DNA from: JAWUVP01 sp034112285
Lineage (GTDB): Bacteria > Pseudomonadota > Gammaproteobacteria > JABDGN01
Reading direction: 5' to 3'
Assembly: GCA_034112285.1 (NCBI GenBank)
Contig: JAWUVP010000033.1
Span: 1 to 12,676, forward strand
Length of the DNA stretch: 12,676 bases
Position 1 is the first letter of the stretch. Each line of letters begins with the position of its first letter. Under the pieces are notes generated by a model that worked only from the letters and a program-made list of their open reading frames with translations, did no database searches and was not told where the DNA came from. The position numbers and the translations under genes were made by a program. Below, piece by piece: positions 7,695 through 12,676 of the stretch.

Positions 7695-8267
7695 ATGTCT
7701 ACACCTGAAAGCAACCTTATAACAGAGGCTAGACACGGAAGTCAGCAAGCATTTAATATGCTTATTACAAAATACTATCGGCGCTTACTCGCAGGGCTCT
7801 ATAAAGCCTGTCACCATGAAGAAGACGCAAAGGATGTATTGCAAGATAGTTTACTTAAAGCCTTTAGATCCATTAAAACATTTAGGGGTCAATCGAGCTT
7901 TTACAGCTGGGTATATCGTATATCGCATAACACGTTAAAAGATCATTGGAGCCTGCAGCGTCGCCGCCCACCCGCTGAAGACGTGGTGGTTGAGCCTAGT
8001 AGCAACTTGCACGAGGCCCATGCCAACTTACAAGATAGCAACTCCCCCGAAGCGCTACTGAGCCAAAATGAACTTTCCGATAAGCTTGCCAGCAGCTTGA
8101 AAAATCTACCCAAGACCTTGCGCGTAACATTCAAACTTCGGCAAAGAGGCTTTGACTACAAAAGGATTGCGACTAGAATCAAAATCCCCATTGGTACAGT
8201 GCGTTCACGCTTAAACCGAGCCAATAGCATTATAAGAGAACAAATTAATCGCTATTACGTCACTTAA
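7695..8267 (+). CDS. RpoE-like ECF sigma factor
   Basis: A 190-residue ECF sigma factor, the same length as E. coli RpoE (191). Region 2 lies at about residues 18-86, with AFNMLITKYYRRL, DVLQDSLLKAFRSI (47-60) and FRGQSSFYSWVYRISHNT (63-80). RRRPPAED (89-96) also follows RpoE. Region 4 lies at about 138-184, with a helix-turn-helix ending in IPIGTVRSRLNRANSIIRE. Before it, the RpoE-typical acidic ELDGLSYEEIA is replaced by a basic RQRGFDYKRIA, which may mean different promoter contacts. I start at ATG 7695 because AGGA at 7684-7687 is ideally spaced (7 nt); an in-frame GTG at 7635 would add 20 residues without a Shine-Dalgarno. No rseA/rseB-like gene follows; the next gene is convergent. The ECF identity is sure, but strict orthology with RpoE is not. 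Confidence 0.88.
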   Translation: MSTPESNLITEARHGSQQAFNMLITKYYRRLLAGLYKACHHEEDAKDVLQDSLLKAFRSIKTFRGQSSFYSWVYRISHNTLKDHWSLQRRRPPAEDVVVEPSSNLHEAHANLQDSNSPEALLSQNELSDKLASSLKNLPKTLRVTFKLRQRGFDYKRIATRIKIPIGTVRSRLNRANSIIREQINRYYVT

Positions 8268-8288
8268 TGCGCTTGCCCTTACAAGCTG

Positions 8289-8305
8289 GGGGCATAATCT
8301 GCCCC
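8289..8305. terminator. GC-rich hairpin between convergent sigma and MFS genes
   Basis: GGGGCA (8289-8294), loop TAATC and TGCCCC (8300-8305) sit in the 43-bp gap between the two convergent stop codons. A short ATTTT follows on the plus strand, so it best serves the sigma-factor gene. The tail is poor. Confidence 0.5.
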
Positions 8306-8310
8306 GATTG

Positions 8311-9501
8311 CTATTTTCGAGTCTCTTCACGCGAAAAAATGCATACAATAGAAGCCGAACCAATCGTTAAAGCCAGTAAAATACACGCCATTGGAATGGC
8401 GCTGCCTGGATGAAAACTTGTCATTGCCGCGCTAGCCACCACACCCATAAAAGCTAATGCAATACCCATCAAGCTAGATGCAGAGCCACTCTGATCACCT
8501 GCATAAGTGAATGCTTTAGCGCGAATAATTGGAATTAAACTCCCCATTCCAACTGTATATAAGGTCATAGGCAATAAAATAGACCAATAATTACTGTGCA
8601 AAAACAAATTCAAATTCAACATTAACAAGCAACCTAACAAGGCTATAGAATACCCCGCAGCCAACCTTTGTTTGAAGGTGAAGTTTTTAAAAGCGTGAGT
8701 AGATAGATAAGCCCCACAAAAATTACCGCCCACAATAAACAATCCAAAGTATCCCACCACCGAAACACTGAGTTTCCACCCTGAAATATATAAGAAAAAA
8801 GCGGTAGAAAAATAAACATACAAACCACTGGTCAATAACCCCAACCCAATGATTGGAAATATAAATGCAGGCATTTTTAAAAAGTGTTTATAACCAATCA
8901 TAAAAGCATCTACAGAAGCGCTGCGACTATTACTCTCATGTGTATTAGGTAAAATAAAATAACAGAAAGTAAAAACAATCAGCCCCAGTATAAATAAAAA
9001 CACAAAGCTAGCACGCCAACTTATTAGGTCAGTTAAATGTCCACCAATAATCATTGCAATAGCAGGAGACCACACTACGATCATGGATACAAAAGCAAGT
9101 TGCTTAGAAATGTTGCCCGATTTGGAATAAACATCGTTTAAAATGGATTTACCCAGTGTTGGCGCAAAACCAATGCCAATAGAAATTAAAAATATCCCCA
9201 GGTATAAGGTATAAAGCTCATGCGAAGCAGCGGCAACTAAACTGCCTAAAAGAAAGAGAGGCGCCCCTGCTAGCAAGACGATTTTTCGCCCCCAAAAATC
9301 AGATAAAGGCCCCGTTAAAGCTTGCGCTAAAAGTGAACCCACAAGAAAAATGGTTAGCGTTATTTGCAATGCAGAAGGCGTGGTAGCAAAAGCTTCAACC
9401 ATAACGGGCATGGAAACGAAATAAATATCCCGCGCGGATTTACTGGTTGCTTGCAAAGGTACGACTGAAGCCAGTACTTTATGGTGTTGCTTAAAATCCA
9501 T
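8311..9501 (-). CDS. Bcr/CflA-type MFS drug efflux transporter
   Basis: A 396-residue protein with twelve predicted membrane segments. Motif A is in the loop after segment 2 (GPLSDFWGRK, 64-73). Other family marks are SARDIYFVSMPVM (22-34), IGIGFAPTLGKSILND (108-123) and ISWRASFVFLF (160-170), which is the WRxxF pattern of the Bcr/CflA (DHA1) drug exporters. Such proteins use the proton gradient to export compounds such as bicyclomycin, sulfonamides or florfenicol; the substrate here cannot be read from sequence. The ATG is at 9499-9501 and its Shine-Dalgarno is weak (AGG, 11 nt away) and lies inside one arm of a 14-bp inverted repeat. The gene is convergent with the sigma-factor gene and intact. 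Confidence 0.88.
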   Translation of the reverse strand: MDFKQHHKVLASVVPLQATSKSARDIYFVSMPVMVEAFATTPSALQITLTIFLVGSLLAQALTGPLSDFWGRKIVLLAGAPLFLLGSLVAAASHELYTLYLGIFLISIGIGFAPTLGKSILNDVYSKSGNISKQLAFVSMIVVWSPAIAMIIGGHLTDLISWRASFVFLFILGLIVFTFCYFILPNTHESNSRSASVDAFMIGYKHFLKMPAFIFPIIGLGLLTSGLYVYFSTAFFLYISGWKLSVSVVGYFGLFIVGGNFCGAYLSTHAFKNFTFKQRLAAGYSIALLGCLLMLNLNLFLHSNYWSILLPMTLYTVGMGSLIPIIRAKAFTYAGDQSGSASSLMGIALAFMGVVASAAMTSFHPGSAIPMACILLALTIGSASIVCIFSREETRK

Positions 9502-9507
9502 GTTTTG

Positions 9508-9597
9508 AAAAACCTATTTTTAAGATATTTATGTACCAGAGATTAGCCTACCATCTTTTTTGCTGGCGTTAAATCATTAATTCAAAAATAGGTTTTT
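9508..9597. repeat. 14-bp inverted repeat in the MFS leader
   Basis: AAAAACCTATTTTT at 9508-9521 and its exact reverse complement at 9584-9597 are 62 nt apart. With a 3-base bulge in the T-tract it extends to 16 bp (TGA.../...TCA). In the MFS transcript the arm nearest the gene holds the weak AGG Shine-Dalgarno. It could be a translational hairpin, a protein-binding site or the ends of a tiny mobile element. Confidence 0.85.
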
Positions 9598-9638
9598 TTT
9601 CAGGTAATTAGTTTAGCCATCTTATAAGCTGTTCTCCT

Positions 9639-9658
9639 AACCTATCAGAACCTATCAG
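9639..9658. repeat. Tandem duplication of AACCTATCAG
   Basis: Two perfect adjacent copies, 9639-9648 and 9649-9658, lie 15 bp before the strong Shine-Dalgarno of the small ORF. This could be a tandem operator or chance. Confidence 0.8.
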
Positions 9659-9685
9659 CAGAAATTAATGCTAGGAGGATAGATT

Positions 9686-9730
9686 ATGCAGCCAAAAGTG
9701 AGTAAGCTCGTGCCGTGTGCTAGCGAATAA
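9686..9730 (+). CDS. Possible 14-residue leader-like peptide with a perfect Shine-Dalgarno
   Basis: The translation is MQPKVSKLVPCASE, then TAA. The only support is a full AGGAGG at 9673-9678, exactly 7 nt before the ATG, by far the best ribosome site in this part of the window. No downstream gene runs on the same strand; both neighbours are on the minus strand. A 7-bp inverted repeat (AGGATAG at 9676-9682, CTATCCT at 9746-9752) brackets the ORF and overlaps its ribosome site. It may be a small expressed peptide, a remnant of a lost gene's 5' end, or chance. I do not recognise the peptide. Confidence 0.3.
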   Translation: MQPKVSKLVPCASE

Positions 9731-9750
9731 CCATCGGAATGAAGGCTATC

Positions 9751-10839
9751 CTATATTACTTGCCAAGCTTGAGAGGGCTTTCGCCGTGGCCCATCGCGCA
9801 ATGAGCCAGTGTACAAATAATCTAGCAACCTTCTATCAACGTCACGTTCCACCATGTCTTCCTCAGGTATTTTAGCGATGACACCTAACACTGTACCAAT
9901 CCAGTTATAGTTAATGTTACCTATTCCCTTAATCAGCCTAAGCCGTGTTCCCTCACAGTAATTGTTGACAATAGCAGGAACCGTAAGCTCTAGCTTCAGG
10001 GTTTTATTAATAACGTAGTGCCGATAAAGTTGATGTTGATCGCACGGAATTAACGCAAAATTTTCTCCCCAAAATTTTTGAGCTAGCTGGATTAAATCTT
10101 CACGGTCATCATAAGTAATCACCAGCGTGTTGGTTATGCGTAATGCGGCGGGGGTACCTTCTTCAGCAAGACGGTCCTTGGAGGCAATCGCATGAGATTG
10201 CTGGTATGAAAGTAATAATTTTTTTTCATCTATATAGCCCTTCGCTCTCCGAGGGCATGTTGCCGCATCACCCTTTACCTCCCTGTAAAATTCAGGAATA
10301 TTCGTCCTCTCAAGAAAATACTGATCAATCGCATCAAAGGCTTCGAGACGGAGTGCCGATTTATTTTCACCTGCACGCACAACATCGGCAGTCAGGAGTT
10401 TGTTCAGCTCAACCACTGTACCAAAAGCTTTGCTGCTTATATACGCCGCCACCAATTTTTGTAAAAATTTCAAGCCGACTATTGATGAAAACCGCATTTT
10501 TTGTTTTAGTGATTGAGGGTTATACACCTTCATATCGTTTAAATATGCTCTCACCTTACTCATTGCACTATAAACTTCTTGAATAAAATCTTGGCGATTA
10601 GAAAAAGAGATCAACTCGACACACCCTGGCTTATAATGTGAAATCAAATTAAACAAATCAGCCAATAACGCAAACCTAGAATAATTTTCACCATCCACCA
10701 ACTTTTTAATCAAGTCCGCTGTATTATTACACTCTGGAAACGCTTGTAAAATTTGCATGATGGTGTGGTGCCAACAGCCATCATAATCGATTCTGACGAC
10801 AAATTTATTGTATCCACCCGGTGGCGCATCATAAGCCAT
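9751..10839 (-). CDS. HAD-superfamily-like protein, unassigned (possible effector)
   Basis: A 362-residue protein with the four HAD motifs in order. Motif I is VVRIDYDGCW (14-23; D18-x-D20). Motif II is ELISFSNRQDF (75-85; S80). K206/K207 are candidates for motif III (DEKKLLLSY). Motif IV is TLVITYDDREDL (238-249; D244-D245). HAD enzymes are mostly phosphatases using the first Asp as nucleophile. Between motifs II and III lies a long, mostly helical insert, and about 115 residues follow motif IV with no recognised domain. There is no signal peptide or membrane segment. ATG 10837-10839 has AAAAGG at 10847-10852. The gene ends next to a repeat-rich gap and is followed upstream, on the same strand, by a second HAD-like gene. 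The motif order supports the fold; substrate and role are unknown. Confidence 0.65.
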   Translation of the reverse strand: MAYDAPPGGYNKFVVRIDYDGCWHHTIMQILQAFPECNNTADLIKKLVDGENYSRFALLADLFNLISHYKPGCVELISFSNRQDFIQEVYSAMSKVRAYLNDMKVYNPQSLKQKMRFSSIVGLKFLQKLVAAYISSKAFGTVVELNKLLTADVVRAGENKSALRLEAFDAIDQYFLERTNIPEFYREVKGDAATCPRRAKGYIDEKKLLLSYQQSHAIASKDRLAEEGTPAALRITNTLVITYDDREDLIQLAQKFWGENFALIPCDQHQLYRHYVINKTLKLELTVPAIVNNYCEGTRLRLIKGIGNINYNWIGTVLGVIAKIPEEDMVERDVDRRLLDYLYTGSLRDGPRRKPSQAWQVI

Positions 10840-10860
10840 GTATTTACCTTTTATATGATT

Positions 10861-10907
10861 TATTATATTTATTATATTTATTATATTTACTTCGTCATTA
10901 TAAACAA
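10861..10907 (-). promoter_or_regulatory. Promoter region built on three tandem 9-bp repeats, each with a TATAAT box
   Basis: The unit TATTATATT is repeated exactly three times (10861-10869, 10870-10878 and 10879-10887). Read on the minus strand, each unit holds TATAAT (10862-10867, 10871-10876 and 10880-10885), and a fourth TATAAT lies at 10897-10902. The outermost repeat box has TTGTTT (10902-10907) 16 bp upstream as a -35. The first HAD gene starts 22 bp below the repeat. Copy number here could change promoter strength. Confidence 0.6.
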
Positions 10908-10968
10908 TATTTATTAAACTAATATTAATAGTGTTGAATGTACAACTATATTTTAGGGCGTACGCGCT

Positions 10969-11030
10969 ACAAATTCCGTCAGGTTGAAAAATATCGGTTG
11001 CCGAATTTGTAACAGACTAGCTATTGTTAC
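10969..11030. repeat. Two adjoining inverted repeats between the HAD genes
   Basis: ACAAATTC (10969-10976) pairs exactly with GAATTTGT (11003-11010), loop 26 nt. The second, GTAACA (11009-11014) with TGTTAC (11025-11030), shares two bases with it. On the plus strand the second is followed by TAAG and six T, like a terminator, but no plus-strand gene precedes it. They lie in the 228-bp gap between the HAD genes, in which I see no gene. Confidence 0.5.
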
Positions 11031-11067
11031 TAAGTTTTTTCGTTTGAATGAACGTAATGATTTAAAA

Positions 11068-11835
11068 TTATGTGACGAGTGAGCTATTAAGCGATGCTCT
11101 TTGCTCTTGCACCCAAGCTGGCTCTGGCTGCGTCCACCATTCGCCGGGATTTAATGAATAACCATTATAGTGGAGGCTAAAGCTATGCCGCTGATGCGCT
11201 TGGTCATCAATCAATAGATTATTCACATCCCAGTTTAAATCTACCCTCCCCTTACCCATATAGCCTATTTTTGGGCCCTCAATCACCTTCATAACATCTT
11301 CGCTATTCATGAAACTCTTAAACTTTAATTGATGCTCGCGCAGAAAATATTCTTTAAAATTTTCAGCTTGCCACCCACCGGTAGAGAGGATATTTATTGT
11401 TGGCATATTTTGCTCAAGCTCATGAGTCGTATAATTCATAAACTGACTGTTAGGAAAATAATGTTTTGCTGCTACCTTTATTACAAACCTCAGTTGCTCA
11501 ACAAGTACCGTATTAATCATCGCAACATGATATTGTGTTAGGCTCGGCGAACAGGTGGGATTATGACCATTTTGAAAGACGATATCAGCATTAACAGCCC
11601 CAACATCATGAGCCTCTATCCCTTCTGATACGAAGCGATAGCTGGCATGAATCCCTTCAGGTAAGCCTACATGATTTTTTCTTGGAGCATTTTTGAAGAC
11701 TTCTTTACGCAAAAGCGTTTTATCAACATCAACATAAATACGCTTAATACCATGGCGCTTCACATACTGCCACAGCGCGTCTGGGCGCGTTCGCTCTATG
11801 GGTAAAGGCAGCATACGCTGCATCAGTGAATACAT
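11068..11835 (-). CDS. Second HAD-superfamily-like protein, unassigned (possible effector)
   Basis: A 255-residue protein with recognisable HAD motifs: motif I RIYVDVDKTLL (32-42; D36-x-D38-K-T40), motif II INILSTGGWQ (147-156; S151/T152), K189 or K195 as motif III in GPKIGYMGKG (187-196), and motif IV NNLLIDDQAHQR (205-216; D210-D211). This would be a Mg2+-dependent phosphatase-like enzyme. About 110 residues between motifs I and II form the probable cap and hold several His and Asn. No signal peptide or membrane segment is seen. ATG 11833-11835 has AAGGA at 11845-11849, 9 nt away. It lies 228 bp upstream of the other HAD gene on the same strand, but the two proteins share little beyond the motifs. 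Next to it, on the other side, is the ISAs1-type remnant. The fold is likely; the substrate is unknown. Confidence 0.62.
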   Translation of the reverse strand: MYSLMQRMLPLPIERTRPDALWQYVKRHGIKRIYVDVDKTLLRKEVFKNAPRKNHVGLPEGIHASYRFVSEGIEAHDVGAVNADIVFQNGHNPTCSPSLTQYHVAMINTVLVEQLRFVIKVAAKHYFPNSQFMNYTTHELEQNMPTINILSTGGWQAENFKEYFLREHQLKFKSFMNSEDVMKVIEGPKIGYMGKGRVDLNWDVNNLLIDDQAHQRHSFSLHYNGYSLNPGEWWTQPEPAWVQEQRASLNSSLVT

Positions 11836-11868
11836 TGGGACAAGTCCTTATTATTATTAAGCTTGCCA

Positions 11869-11894
11869 GTATGCCTTGGAAAGCTTAAGCATAC
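11869..11894. repeat. 6-bp inverted repeat upstream of the second HAD gene
   Basis: GTATGC (11869-11874) and GCATAC (11889-11894) are 14 nt apart, 34-59 bp before the start codon, where a regulator might bind. No clear promoter was found. It may be chance. Confidence 0.35.
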
Positions 11895-11925
11895 ATTAAG
11901 ATAGGATGATTGTTGAAGTTTTAGG

Positions 11926-12676
11926 CAGGGCAAGATCATCAAAACATAAATAAAAACAATCAATTAGCAAAAGAGCCGATCGACAAATCAATTAGAATGT
12001 GACCAAATAGCTTCTTTACACCAGGAGAGGCGACGTTGTCATCAAGTTTGTTCAGTATATTTAAAGACATCGAGGACCCACGTATCCAAGGTCGAACAGT
12101 CTATCCCTTGATGGAAATATTATTTTTATGTATCACAGCCATCCTAAGTGGCGCAGAAGGTTGGGAAGCGATAGAAGATTTTAAGGAAAGCTGTGCGATG
12201 CGATTAAACACACTTTTGAGCAAGCACAATCTTCTGGATATGACGCCATGACTTACGACTAACATACGGAAGTCGACAAAGGTCATGGTCGCATTGAAAG
12301 GCGTCAATGCACTGTGCTGCCGTTAATGTACTTACATCGATTTAAGTCGAAATGGAAAGGCTTGCAAAGTATTGTCATGATTGAATCAGAGCGTAACATC
12401 GGCGACAAATGTCAAACAGAGCAGCGTTTCTATGTCAGCTCATTACCCCTTGATGCCAAAGCAATCGCGTCTGCTATCAGGCAACATTGGCATGTTGAAA
12501 ACAAACTGCATTGGGTGCTCGATGTTACCTTTAAAGAAGATAGCTCACGCATTCGTAGAGAGTATGCGGCGCACAACCTTGCCATGATGCGGCACTTAAC
12601 GTTAAATCTTATTAAGAAAGAGCCTTCTAAGATGTCTGTGCCAAGAAAAAGGAGAATGGCGGTACTTCATGATGAC
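11926..12676 (+). mobile_element. ISAs1-type insertion element, internally deleted, right end outside window
   Basis: The element is recognised from its transposase remnant. The possible left end is CAGGGC at 11926-11931, since ISAs1-type elements often start so as I recall; this boundary is weak. A 9-bp repeat ATCAATTAG occurs at 11959-11967 and 11987-11995 in the leader. The right end is not in the window. Confidence 0.6.
12036..12676 (+). pseudogene. ISAs1-family transposase with central deletion and frameshift
   Basis: The first part (12036-12251, TTG start with AGGAG at 12023-12027) gives the N-terminal associated domain: LFSIFKDIEDPR, then YPLMEILFLCITAILSGAEG (residues 24-43) and WEAIEDF. 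It stops at TGA 12249-12251. From 12263 another frame carries the C-terminal part: EVDKGHGRIERR, IVMIESERNIGDK, FYVSSLPLDA, HWHVENKLHWVLDVTFKEDS and AHNLAMMRHLTLNLIKK, open to the window edge. A stop (TAA 12260-12262) precedes it. Full-length family members have about 370 residues; here roughly 190 from the middle are absent, including the first two catalytic Asp residues. The conserved glutamate region near VENKLHWVLDV remains. The transposase cannot be active. Confidence 0.85.

Noticed and set aside
10143..10586. 147-codon plus-strand ORF inside the first HAD gene
   Set aside because: It is antisense to a protein with clear HAD motifs, is of low-complexity composition, and shows no domain or ribosome site that I could see.
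10861..10887. CRISPR-like array
   Set aside because: The 9-bp units are directly adjacent without spacers; it is a simple tandem repeat.
11335..11541. 70-codon plus-strand ORF within the second HAD gene
   Set aside because: It is antisense to the HAD motif II region with no independent support.

Overview
The window reads as a gammaproteobacterial chromosome segment. Mfd is collinear along its whole length with the enterobacterial protein, a YpjD-type protein is followed by a CorB/YfjD-type protein as in Escherichia coli, and there is an RpoE-like sigma factor. Two accessory arms carry proteins that look host- or target-directed: a pertussis-toxin-S1-like ADP-ribosyltransferase, and two unusual HAD-fold proteins. 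Together with two IS remnants, this would fit a host-associated or intracellular gammaproteobacterium (Legionellales-like is my guess, not shown by the sequence).

Layout. 1-438: the 3' end of an IS4-family transposase, then a perfect 22-bp palindrome. 439-1374 (-): the ADP-ribosyltransferase. 1468-4911 (-): mfd, the transcription-repair coupling factor. 5046-7157 (+): ypjD-like cytochrome c assembly family protein and the corB-like CNNM/CBS transporter, diverging from mfd. 7206-7571 (-): an Mth938-like small protein. 7695-8267 (+): an RpoE-type ECF sigma factor without an anti-sigma gene beside it. 8311-9501 (-): a Bcr/CflA-type MFS drug exporter. 9502-9750: a regulatory-looking gap with a 14-bp inverted repeat, a tandem repeat and a 14-codon ORF with a perfect Shine-Dalgarno. 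9751-10839 (-) and 11068-11835 (-): two HAD-like proteins. 11926-12676: an ISAs1-type element whose transposase has lost its centre; it runs off the window.

How it fits together. The middle (about 1468-9501) is mostly housekeeping: DNA repair, membrane and ion functions, a stress-type sigma factor and an exporter. The two ends are accessory DNA next to transposase debris. The ADP-ribosyltransferase and the HAD proteins lack signal peptides and have no obvious immunity or secretion partner in view, so they would suit a contact-dependent (type IV-like) secretion route if they are effectors; this is inference. The first HAD gene has an unusual promoter region in which a 9-bp unit, repeated three times, supplies a TATAAT box in every copy. 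No stretch longer than 300 bases lacks a gene. I saw no tRNA, rRNA or CRISPR array.
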